Source: an uncultured Bacilli bacterium
GTDB lineage: Bacteria > Bacillota_I > Bacilli_A > RF39 > UBA660
NCBI GenBank assembly: GCA_944350405.1
Contig: CALVPC010000014.1
Span: forward strand, 1-14,797
Direction: 5' to 3'
Length of the DNA: 14,797 nucleotides
Shown here: positions 1 to 5,752 of the stretch, piece by piece
How positions within the stretch are numbered: the first letter of the stretch is position 1
How the letters are laid out: each line of letters begins with the position of its first letter
Notes under the pieces: model-generated
What the model was told of the DNA's origin: nothing
The model's database searches: none
Seen by the model: the letters and a program-made list of their open reading frames with translations, nothing else
Made by a program: the position numbers and the translations under genes

Positions 1-964
1 GTGAGGCACAACTATGTCTAAAATCATGAGTTCTAATTTGTTTAACATTTGCTAATTTGCTATTTCTAATTTTTCTTCTTCTAATAGCATCATCACCTAA
101 AGGTAATTCAGCACCAAAGATAAACCATGAATCTTTATAGTTGGTGTATTCCATATTTTTTTGTTTTAATTCTTTTAAATCATTAGCAACTTCTTTAGGT
201 AAAGGTAAAGTCCTATTACTAGATTTAGTTTTAGGACTCGATATTATATATCTTTTACCATTTACATTATCAGATAAACCTTTACTAACAGTTAGAGTAT
301 TATTTTTAAAATCAATATCGTTCCAATTTAATGCTCTTATTTCGCCTTTACGAAGTCCACAGAAATATAAAGTTTTAAAGAAACATCTATATTTTAAATC
401 ATCTTCAACTAATATAAACTGGTTAAATTCTTCAAATGTATAGAAATCCATTTCTTTTTTTCTTTCATTAGGATCTGTGAAGTTAATCATTTTAGGATAT
501 ATTTCATTAAAATTAATACCATACCATTTAGTTCCAAAATTCATAATTGTTTTAAGAAATTTATAAATATAATTTCTAGTTCTATTTGCTAACTTATATT
601 CAAGTATTTTCTTTCTCCATGCCTCGTAATGTTGTAAATTAAATTCTTTGCATTTTATATTATCTAAAAGTGCCATATATCTCATTCTATCTTTATAAGT
701 ATTTAAAGTGGTTTCTTTTACTTTATCTTGTTGATATTCATAAAATGCAGTATATAAATCTTTAAAAGTCATATCATTATCAGGTCTATATTTATCAAGT
801 TGAAGTAAGAAAACTCTTTCAGCTTCAATTGCTTCCTTTTTGTTTAAAAATTTTTTAGATTTATATTGTTTAGTCTTACCACTTAAATCTTTATATCTAG
901 TATAGAAAATCCATTTACGACCATCTTTAGTCCATTCCTTTTTATTAAGTAATATAACAGCCAT
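1..964 (-). CDS. int: Tyrosine recombinase (integrase), C-terminus cut off by the window edge
   Basis: Site-specific integrase of the lambda/Tn916 type, expected to integrate and excise the element. The 321 visible codons contain an N-terminal arm-binding-like segment (about residues 1-55), a helical core-binding domain (about 65-165) and most of the catalytic domain. Visible catalytic residues are Arg205 in C-G-L-R-K-G-E, the beta-hairpin Lys (245 or 247, in S-P-K-T-K-S) and His313/Arg316 in H-D-F-R-H-S. The last His/Trp box and the nucleophilic Tyr would lie beyond position 1. The ATG at 964 is chosen because AAAGGA lies 10 nt upstream and the product then begins M-A-V-I-L-L-N-K-K. It starts 16 nt after the relaxase stop, so the two are likely co-transcribed. 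Incomplete only because of the window edge; no frameshift is seen. Confidence 0.93.
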   Translation of the reverse strand, partial: MAVILLNKKEWTKDGRKWIFYTRYKDLSGKTKQYKSKKFLNKKEAIEAERVFLLQLDKYRPDNDMTFKDLYTAFYEYQQDKVKETTLNTYKDRMRYMALLDNIKCKEFNLQHYEAWRKKILEYKLANRTRNYIYKFLKTIMNFGTKWYGINFNEIYPKMINFTDPNERKKEMDFYTFEEFNQFILVEDDLKYRCFFKTLYFCGLRKGEIRALNWNDIDFKNNTLTVSKGLSDNVNGKRYIISSPKTKSSNRTLPLPKEVANDLKELKQKNMEYTNYKDSWFIFGAELPLGDDAIRRRKIRNSKLANVKQIRTHDFRHSCAS

Positions 965-980
965 TTCATCATCATCCTTT

Positions 981-2411
981 CTAAAATCCTATATCAAAGT
1001 CATCCTTATCCATATTGTCTTTATCGTAATCATAATAATCATTATTGATAGCGTCTGCTAAATCTTCATAGTCATTAGCATATTCTTTTGGCTCTCTACC
1101 TAACACTTTATCAATAGCATTAGCAAGTTTATTAAATAAATTTTTCCAATACTCAATTTCTTTATTTAATTTTTCTTTTAAAGTTTTAATGTTATTATTT
1201 AATATTTCAACTAAATCAGATAACCTTGTAATTTCTTTTTTCTGCTTACTAATAGTTTCTTTTTGTTCTTTAATTAAATTATCTCTTTTAACGAGTTCGG
1301 TATTATTTTTAAAAGTAGTATTTTCTTTAGTCAGTTTATCAATAGTTAAGTCTTTATTTTTTATCTCTTGTTCTTGAAGAATATTTTTCTTTTCTAAATC
1401 TTTAGAATAATCTATCATTTTATCAACATCATCTTTGTTATAACCAAGCATATTCTTTTTAGGATTAAGTATATCTTTATTTACCGAATTATAGGCATTT
1501 TCAATAGCCAATTTTGAGTATTTTATAACTTGTAAGATATTTTCCTTTTCTTTAATTATTTCCTCTAATTCAGCCTTATTCTCGGCTATTTGGTGTTCTA
1601 ATTTAGTTTGATGTTCTACATTAGCACCAATATTACCTCTATCTAATTTAAATCCTTTATCAGTTATAAACTTATTAAATGAATCTTGAATTTTAGCAAA
1701 TGAATTTTGTCCACCTCTATCTTTCCAAAACTGATCATTGTTTAAAAACTTTCCTTTAACTGATTCATAAACTATCTTTCCATCTTTATCACGAAGTAGT
1801 TTGGGTGTAAGACTAATACTACCATCTTTTCTTTTATATTCTTCTTTAACAACATTACCATCTTTATCTTTAACAAAACATTTTCTTTTTACCTCATTTA
1901 CGATAGGCAAGAAATATGCTTGTAGATGTGGTGTATCTTCATCATAATGAATTTGGGCTAAAATAATATTTTTTTCACCAACTAAATCTTTAAGATATTC
2001 CATACACGAATCGAAAAAATAACTAACTGCTGGTGGTATATCATCACTAGATTTAATATCAGGTATTTTTATTATTTGTCCTTTTTTATTTCCTGATTTA
2101 TAAGTTCTACCACTATCAACAAATTTCATTCCAAGTGCCTCAAAAAATTCAGGACCACTTGTAAATGTAATTCCATTTAGTAAATTAGTGGATGGTTTAT
2201 TTAAATATTCTATACCACGATTTTTTAAAGTTTGTTTAACTTCTTGATATAAATTTTTTTCATTCATGGATACATATTCAACATTAAATTCATGTCTATC
2301 TTTATCATAATTACCTGTGCCTTTTCGTTCTTTCATCTCAACACCAATGTTATATAAATCTTTTGATTTAAATTTATTTTCTAATCGTACAGCTTGCTTT
2401 CCATCATACAT
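981..2411 (-). CDS. mob: MobV/Pre-family relaxase (plasmid recombination/mobilization protein)
   Basis: 476 aa, close to the roughly 490 aa of pMV158 MobM. MobV relaxases nick oriT and pilot the strand into a recipient through a conjugation channel supplied by another element. The diagnostic metal motif is H155-Y-D-E158-D-T-P-H162-L-Q164, matching the H-x-D-E-x-x-P-H-x-H pattern except that the last ligand is Gln. In the N-terminal block, M26-K-E-R-K stands where MobM has the nucleophile in H-N-E-R, so the usual catalytic His seems to be Met. Arg39, Asn43 and Glu45 of the next conserved block are kept. Residues about 275-430 are a long charged coiled coil, and the C-terminus is very acidic. 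Residues about 180-220 hold D-x-D/N-G repeats. The start has AAAGGTGG 6-7 nt upstream. No transfer-channel genes are present, so the element would be mobilizable, not self-transmissible. Confidence 0.9.
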   Translation of the reverse strand: MYDGKQAVRLENKFKSKDLYNIGVEMKERKGTGNYDKDRHEFNVEYVSMNEKNLYQEVKQTLKNRGIEYLNKPSTNLLNGITFTSGPEFFEALGMKFVDSGRTYKSGNKKGQIIKIPDIKSSDDIPPAVSYFFDSCMEYLKDLVGEKNIILAQIHYDEDTPHLQAYFLPIVNEVKRKCFVKDKDGNVVKEEYKRKDGSISLTPKLLRDKDGKIVYESVKGKFLNNDQFWKDRGGQNSFAKIQDSFNKFITDKGFKLDRGNIGANVEHQTKLEHQIAENKAELEEIIKEKENILQVIKYSKLAIENAYNSVNKDILNPKKNMLGYNKDDVDKMIDYSKDLEKKNILQEQEIKNKDLTIDKLTKENTTFKNNTELVKRDNLIKEQKETISKQKKEITRLSDLVEILNNNIKTLKEKLNKEIEYWKNLFNKLANAIDKVLGREPKEYANDYEDLADAINNDYYDYDKDNMDKDDFDIGF

Positions 2412-2420
2412 TTAATACCA

Positions 2421-2526
2421 CCTTTGCTTGTCCTTCTTTAGTAGAAAAGGTCATTTATGACCTATCTCACTAGGGCATAGCCCAATTCGTGAGTTTAGGG
2501 AGTTCCCTAAAAACCCCTTTGCTTGT
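2421..2526. repeat. Pair of 11-bp direct repeats flanking the candidate oriT
   Basis: CCTTTGCTTGT occurs at 2421-2431 and again at 2516-2526, bracketing the hairpin cluster. On the relaxase strand this reads ACAAGCAAAGG, and the copy nearer the gene forms the relaxase ribosome binding site (AAAGGTGG). The repeat could be a relaxase-binding or duplication remnant; its role is inferred from position only. Confidence 0.6.
2448..2511. other. oriT: Candidate origin of transfer (oriT): three adjacent inverted repeats upstream of the relaxase
   Basis: Three perfect dyads are packed into 64 bp just upstream of the relaxase start: AGGTCAT/ATGACCT (2448-2454, 2457-2463), CTCAC/GTGAG (2466-2470, 2489-2493) enclosing GGGC/GCCC (2473-2483), and TTTAGGGA/TCCCTAAA (2494-2501, 2504-2511). 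The stretch is much richer in GC than its surroundings. oriTs of MobV elements typically lie directly upstream of the mob gene and contain inverted repeats next to the nick site, so position and structure fit. The nick site itself is not identified. Confidence 0.6.
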
Positions 2527-2577
2527 TTAATCGCAAATACCTAAACTTATCGTTTACGGAAAATGCTTATAAACAAA

Positions 2578-2652
2578 ATTAAATAATAACTATCTACTAG
2601 ATACTTATTATTTAATGAATTATTAATCCTAAATAAATTAGTCTTAATAATT
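2578..2652. repeat. Two tandem long AT-rich inverted repeats between rep and mob
   Basis: The first dyad, 2578-2616, has 19-bp arms with one mismatch (2590/2604) around a single central base at 2597. The second, 2618-2652, has 9-bp perfect outer arms (AATTATTAA/TTAATAATT), a two-base mismatch and a CTAA/TTAG inner stem around a 5-nt loop. They lie back to back in the non-coding gap. They could be transcription attenuators between rep and mob, a replication-origin structure, or part of an extended oriT. They are not typical intrinsic terminators because no GC-rich stem with a T-run is present. Confidence 0.6.
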
Positions 2653-2680
2653 GTAAAAATATTCGTTATCGCTACTTACA

Positions 2681-2743
2681 AAATTACTTCGTAATTTCAT
2701 AATGTACCGCACTCATTTTTTACTAACTTTTTAGAAAAAAGTT
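2681..2743. repeat. Two further small hairpins downstream of the rep gene
   Basis: AAATTAC/GTAATTT with a 3-nt loop lies at 2681-2697, and AACTTTTT/AAAAAGTT with a 3-nt loop at 2725-2743, the latter 18 nt beyond the rep stop codon on the minus strand. The second could serve as a weak terminator or mRNA-end stabiliser for the rep transcript. Together with the dyads at 2578-2652 and 2448-2511, the gap 2412-2761 is almost entirely inverted repeats and holds no open reading frame. Confidence 0.45.
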
Positions 2744-2761
2744 ATCAAAAACATTAAAGAT

Positions 2762-3727
2762 TTATTCTAAATCTTCTAGTGGTGGTTCTTCATAATATGC
2801 ACGATATTTTCTTTCTTTTCCAATCCTGCAATCCTCAATATGAAGACCTTCTTTTTCTAAATTATTTAAATTTTTTCTTAACAATTTACCAAATGTTGAT
2901 GGTGTAATTGATAAGGTTAAATCACTTGTAATACTTCCACAAGTGAAAGTAAAATCTTGTTTTTTAATTGCATAATTTAGAAAAATTAATAAATTAGGAT
3001 TTAAATCATTTGATTCAAATTCAGATATCTCAAATATTAAATTATCATTTCTTTTTAAGATTAATTCTCGTCTCTCATAATCTTTGCTTTCATATTGAAA
3101 GTAAATTTTATCTTTTAAATTGTTATCTAATTTTAAAGTAATTATTCCATCAACTGATCCATCAATAGCAGTACTACCTAGTGTAGTATTACTCTTATTT
3201 AAGTGATGAATTAGTAATATAGTAAGTCCATACTCTTTACATATTTCTCTATATTTAGGAATAACTTTTTGTCCCATATCTTGATAATTAGACAAATCTG
3301 AATCAGTATAAGTATCAACTCCACAAAACATATCTACAATAACAAAGTTACCTTTTAAATCTTCGGAAAACTCTTTAAATGTTAATTTTAAATCCATTAA
3401 ATTTAATTTTCTTTGATTAACTTCTTGTTCTTCAACAAAGAAATTGTCATCATTTAAGTGTAAATTCATCTTATTTATTCGCTCAAGTAGTTGTGCTGAA
3501 GTCATTTCTGTGCTAATATATAAGACAGGTGAGGGATTAGTATTAAATCCTAAAAATGTTGTTCCATTAGCAATGGAGTCGGCAAGCTGTAACGCTAATA
3601 ACGACTTGCCAACTTTTGGTCTTGCTACTAGGCAATATAACCCATTAGATTTCATTAAATTATCTACTATGAAATCTTTTTTTATTGCCGTTTTTTTCAT
3701 TTCACTAATCGTTTTCACTATCATCAT
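2762..3727 (-). CDS. RepA-like AAA/RecA-fold ATPase (putative replication helicase)
   Basis: About 321 aa with a RecA-like core of the AAA_25/RSF1010 RepA type. Walker A is A35-R-P-K-V-G-K-S42, Walker B is F128-V-I-V-D132, and L-L-I-H174-H175-L-N-K is the motif typical of hexameric RepA/DnaB-like ATPases. The last 80 or so residues are helical, with T-x-S-T-F-G-K-L-L-R-K resembling a winged helix that could bind DNA. Such proteins in mobilizable elements are thought to support autonomous replication of the excised circle. The gene follows the excisionase-like gene by 7 nt and precedes the oriT/mob region. The ATG at 3727 directly abuts the Shine-Dalgarno, so translation more probably begins at the GTG at 3718 (Val4), 9 nt from AGGAG. 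No separate initiator Rep protein is visible. Confidence 0.8.
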   Translation of the reverse strand: MMIVKTISEMKKTAIKKDFIVDNLMKSNGLYCLVARPKVGKSLLALQLADSIANGTTFLGFNTNPSPVLYISTEMTSAQLLERINKMNLHLNDDNFFVEEQEVNQRKLNLMDLKLTFKEFSEDLKGNFVIVDMFCGVDTYTDSDLSNYQDMGQKVIPKYREICKEYGLTILLIHHLNKSNTTLGSTAIDGSVDGIITLKLDNNLKDKIYFQYESKDYERRELILKRNDNLIFEISEFESNDLNPNLLIFLNYAIKKQDFTFTCGSITSDLTLSITPSTFGKLLRKNLNNLEKEGLHIEDCRIGKERKYRAYYEEPPLEDLE

Positions 3728-3735
3728 CTCCTTCC
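3728..3735 (-). promoter_or_regulatory. Ribosome binding site that questions the rep start
   Basis: On the minus strand GGAAGGAG is followed at once by ATG-ATG-ATA-GTG. The spacing to the first ATG is 0 nt and to the second 3 nt, both too short. To the GTG at 3716-3718 it is 9 nt, a normal distance. The true protein is probably three residues shorter than the longest reading frame. The site also overlaps the stop of the upstream gene, which suggests translational coupling. Confidence 0.55.
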
Positions 3736-3974
3736 TAGTTAGTTATTTCTTTGGACATTTTTTGAAGATAATTAATATTTATTTTGAGATAATTAACAAC
3801 TTCATTCATAGGTAATAGTTTAGTAGGTAATTGATAGCCCTTATTTACTAAATCAACTCTTATTTCACTTTTTAATTTAGAAGCATTATTTTTACCTAAA
3901 CCAGTTAGTTTAATCAAATCACTTAAACTACACCATTGTTTAGAAATTAATTCCAATGTTTCTTTTGCATTCAT
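3735..3974 (-). CDS. Small HTH protein, excisionase-like / DUF3173-like
   Basis: 79 aa, predicted helical. S-L-S-D-L-I-K-L-T-G-L-G-K-N-N-A-S-K-L looks like a helix-turn-helix or resolvase-like DNA-binding helix pair, followed by V-N-K-G-Y-Q-L-P-T-K-L-L-P-M-N-E-V-V, which resembles the end of DUF3173 proteins found beside integrases in Firmicute ICEs and IMEs. A role as excisionase or replication accessory is inferred from size and position; sequence similarity is weak. First gene of the minus-strand rep-mob-int operon, with a good ribosome binding site (AAGAGGTG, 6 nt before the ATG) and a long untranslated leader upstream. Confidence 0.6.
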   Translation of the reverse strand: MNAKETLELISKQWCSLSDLIKLTGLGKNNASKLKSEIRVDLVNKGYQLPTKLLPMNEVVNYLKININYLQKMSKEITN

Positions 3975-4031
3975 TTAGTCACCTCTCTTTCTTAAATTTA
4001 TAGATGATACTTTGTATCTACCTAGATGGTT

Positions 4032-4082
4032 TTAGTGTTCCCAACAACTCCCTTTAAGGATGTATATATAGTTATTAGCCAT
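4032..4082 (-). CDS. Possible 16-codon leader peptide in the operon leader
   Basis: ATG at 4082 to TAA at 4032 encodes M-A-N-N-Y-I-Y-I-L-K-G-S-C-W-E-H. It lies inside the long leader, 58 nt before the excisionase-like gene. No clear ribosome binding site precedes it, so it may not be translated. It is listed because the sequence under it is unusually GC-rich for this window and because short leader ORFs control several Firmicute mobile-element operons. Confidence 0.2.
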   Translation of the reverse strand: MANNYIYILKGSCWEH

Positions 4083-4180
4083 ATATGTAACGAGGATATT
4101 AGTTAATCCACAACTTCCGTGCCAATAGGATGTTTGCCTTGCATTTGTTTAACGAGTCGGCAGATATCGGCGATTTCCAA

Positions 4181-4203
4181 CTCTATTTAATTTTCAAAGA
4201 ACA
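4181..4203 (-). promoter_or_regulatory. boxA-like antitermination sequence at the start of the leader
   Basis: On the minus strand the leader reads TGTTCTTTGAAAATTAAATAG. This closely resembles the boxA-type sequence of Bacillus rRNA operon leaders and spacers (TTCTTTGAAAACT...), which recruits NusB/S10 for antitermination. It lies about 60 nt downstream of the predicted start of transcription. It may help polymerase cross the long leader and the rep-mob hairpins. The similarity is seen in the sequence; the function is inferred. Confidence 0.4.
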
Positions 4204-4208
4204 ACATC

Positions 4209-4260
4209 TAGGTGTAAAATGTCAACTCACAACTAATTTTAAAAGTGCCAAATTGCACCT
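4209..4260. promoter_or_regulatory. Additional repressor operator-like sites downstream of the minus promoter
   Basis: A half-site AGGTGTA (4210-4216) and a dyad GTGCCAAATTGCAC (4245-4258) share the GGTG(T/C)A / TGCACC core seen inside both divergent promoters. They overlap or follow the transcription start of the minus-strand operon, a suitable place for roadblock repression by the adjacent double-HTH regulator. Confidence 0.4.
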
Positions 4261-4269
4261 AACAATTAC

Positions 4270-4298
4270 AATATAACACCTTTGGTGTATATTGTCAA
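4270..4298 (-). promoter_or_regulatory. Strong sigma-A promoter of the excisionase-rep-mob-int operon, with internal operator
   Basis: Minus-strand -35 TTGACA (4293-4298), 17-bp spacer, -10 TATATT (4270-4275). The spacer contains the perfect dyad ACACC-TTT-GGTGT (4276-4288), so a bound repressor would block RNA polymerase. The neighbouring HTH gene at 4397 is the obvious candidate repressor. Confidence 0.75.
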
Positions 4299-4344
4299 TC
4301 CTTAAATTAAAGAAAAATTATTTTTATTAAATTTTGATAAAAAA

Positions 4345-4373
4345 TAGACAAAATGCACCATGTGTGATATAAT
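4345..4373 (+). promoter_or_regulatory. Sigma-A promoter of the double-HTH regulator, with internal operator
   Basis: -35 TAGACA (4345-4350), 17-bp spacer, -10 TATAAT (4368-4373). The spacer holds TGCACCATGTGTG, an imperfect dyad with the same CACC/GGTG core as the operator in the divergent promoter. This suggests that the regulator controls its own gene. Confidence 0.7.
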
Positions 4374-4396
4374 TTAATACGAAAAGGAGGCATACT

Positions 4397-4957
4397 GTGA
4401 GAAATAAGGAAAAAGATACAATTAATATTGTAATAGGTAAACATATGGCTGAATTAAGGGCAAAATTTAATTTATCTCAAAAAGAAATATGCCAAGTTAT
4501 TGGTGTTAATAGAAATACATACAAGGATTATGAAATAGGTAATAGAACAATACCACTTCAAATATTAAGAGATTTATCAAAATTTTATAAAGTATCTTCT
4601 GATTATTTTTTTGAAGATATGCCTAAATTAACTGAAAAAGAACAAAAACAATTATTTAGATATTCTACAGCTGTTGCTAACGATAAAGAAAAATATATCG
4701 CTTTAGATTTAACTAATCCAAATGCTATGAAAGAATATTTTGATAAAGAAGAAAAAAAGATACAAAGTAAAGTAAGATTAAGAGTTAAGCAATTAAGATT
4801 AGATAATAATAAAACACAAGATGAAATTGCTAAATACTTAAATGTAGATAAATCAACATATAATAAATATGAAAATGGTAAAAGAAAATTTAATAATGAT
4901 GTAGTTAAAGAACTAGCAGAATATTATGATATCAAAGTTAGTGATATTGTTGATTAA
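4397..4957 (+). CDS. Repressor with two XRE (Cro/CI) helix-turn-helix domains
   Basis: 186 aa. The first HTH_3 domain (about residues 12-72) contains L-S-Q-K-E-I-C-Q-V-I-G-V-N-R-N-T-Y-K-D-Y-E. The second (about 124-186) contains K-T-Q-D-E-I-A-K-Y-L-N-V-D-K-S-T-Y-N-K-Y-E-N-G. A polar linker joins them, and there is no peptidase or ImmA-like domain. Two DNA-binding domains in one chain could bind neighbouring half-sites without dimerising, which fits the several CACC/GGTG sites between this gene and the divergent operon. Start is GTG at 4397, seven nt after a strong AAGGAGG (4384-4390). It is most probably the master repressor that keeps the element quiet. How it is inactivated is not visible. 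Confidence 0.88.
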   Translation: MRNKEKDTINIVIGKHMAELRAKFNLSQKEICQVIGVNRNTYKDYEIGNRTIPLQILRDLSKFYKVSSDYFFEDMPKLTEKEQKQLFRYSTAVANDKEKYIALDLTNPNAMKEYFDKEEKKIQSKVRLRVKQLRLDNNKTQDEIAKYLNVDKSTYNKYENGKRKFNNDVVKELAEYYDIKVSDIVD

Positions 4958-4959
4958 TA

Positions 4960-5024
4960 AGTGACAGGAGTGACACGAAAAAATGGGTGTACCCCACACA
5001 TAAATATCCGTCATTACCGTCACT
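4960..5024 (+). promoter_or_regulatory. Structured intergenic element before the fic gene
   Basis: The 92-nt gap between the repressor and fic has outer arms at 4960-4976 and 5008-5024 that pair with a few mismatches: AGTGAC pairs with GTCACT, and an inner GTGAC pairs with GTCAT through one G-T. Between them lies GGGT-GT-ACCC (4985-4994), with an alternative GTGT/ACAC pairing. GTGAC is directly repeated (4961-4965, 4970-4974). It could be an attenuator, an mRNA-processing site, or a protein-binding dyad for the Fic/HEPN operon. There is no T-run, so it is not a classic terminator. Confidence 0.45.
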
Positions 5025-5049
5025 AAAAATAGAAATGGAGGAATAGAAT

Positions 5050-5724
5050 ATGGAAAATAAATTTAATTTAACGAGAGAACAGAATGTATTTGTTGCTAAA
5101 AGAAATATAGTTGATTATATATGGAAAAGTGCAAATTTAGAGGGTATTGGTGTAACATATCCTGAAACTCAAGCAATTTATGATGGTGGTATTGTTAATG
5201 GACTTACAGTTGATAAAATTATTGCAATAAACAACTTAAAATATTCTTGGCAATTTATATTAGAAAATGATGGAATAGATTATGATTTTAGGTCATTATG
5301 TCATTTACATAAATTGACTTGTGATAAATTAGTGCTAGACCAAAATTTAGGAAGATTAAGAACTACACCAGTTAATATAGGTGGAACAAGTTGGAAACCA
5401 ATGTTTCCTATTGAAAGTCAAATTAAAGAAGAATTAGAACGCTTATTAAATCAAGAAGAAAAATCAAAAACAGAAATAGCAATAGAAGTAATGCTATGGA
5501 TTATGAGAAGACAAATGTTTATTGATGGTAATAAAAGAGTTGGAATGTTATTTGCTAATAAAATAATGATAGATAACGGTTGTGGAATAATAACTATTTC
5601 ACAAGAAAATCAACCAACATTTTTTGAAAAATTAATTAAGTTTTATGAGTCTGGAGATAATACAGATTTAAAAAATTGGATTTATGAAACAAGTATTGAT
5701 GGAATTAATTTAAATAATAATTAA
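5050..5724 (+). CDS. Fic-domain protein with His-to-Gln substitution in the catalytic motif
   Basis: 224 aa. Fic enzymes usually transfer AMP to a target protein through H-x-F-x-(D/E)-G-N-(G/K)-R. Here the motif is Q155-M-F-I-D159-G-N-K-R163, so phosphate- and metal-binding residues are kept but the general-base His is Gln. The N-terminal helix contains S27-A-N-L-E31-G32, matching the class II autoinhibitory motif (S/T)-x-x-x-E-(G/N). The rest of the Fic fold (about residues 85-200) looks intact, with no stop or frameshift. A good ribosome binding site (GGAGG) precedes the ATG. The next gene starts 28 nt downstream and encodes a HEPN-like protein, which suggests a two-gene module. The protein might use a different chemistry, be a non-catalytic binding partner or antitoxin, or belong to a clade where Gln is normal. 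Confidence 0.85.
   Translation: MENKFNLTREQNVFVAKRNIVDYIWKSANLEGIGVTYPETQAIYDGGIVNGLTVDKIIAINNLKYSWQFILENDGIDYDFRSLCHLHKLTCDKLVLDQNLGRLRTTPVNIGGTSWKPMFPIESQIKEELERLLNQEEKSKTEIAIEVMLWIMRRQMFIDGNKRVGMLFANKIMIDNGCGIITISQENQPTFFEKLIKFYESGDNTDLKNWIYETSIDGINLNNN
5667..5712 (+). repeat. 3' end of fic, upstream member of a direct repeat pair
   Basis: This 46-bp segment of the fic coding sequence recurs at 7215-7260 with 5 mismatches (41 of 46 identical, counted by eye). The two copies bracket the HEPN-like gene almost exactly. Confidence 0.75.
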
Positions 5725-5752
5725 TTATGAAATTTATAAAGAGGTGAATAAG

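Larger units (their letters stand above)
3975..4262 (-). promoter_or_regulatory. Long 5' leader of the rep-mob-int operon
   Basis: About 290 nt separate the strong minus-strand promoter from the first gene. The leader is noticeably less AT-rich than its neighbours (for example the stretch around GCCGATATCTGCCGACTCG and AAAGGGAGTTGTTGGGAACA). It contains a boxA-like element at its 5' end, a 16-codon open frame at 4032-4082, and a GATAC/GTATC hairpin (4006-4018) before the ribosome binding site. Such retained, non-coding, more GC-rich sequence suggests an RNA-level control element such as attenuation or processive antitermination; that role is inferred. Confidence 0.45.

Noticed and set aside
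141..443. Open frame of 100 codons on the plus strand at the left end
   Set aside because: It lies opposite the integrase, which shows catalytic motifs in the minus frame; no ribosome binding site and no domain.
4187..4207. Six-codon frame M-L-F-F-E-N over the boxA-like sequence
   Set aside because: No ribosome binding site and too short; the boxA-like reading explains the sequence better.
4197..4225. Second TTGACA on the minus strand (4220-4225) as another promoter
   Set aside because: At 17-18 bp spacing the -10 would be GTTCTT or TTCTTT, a poor match; the promoter at 4270-4298 is far better.
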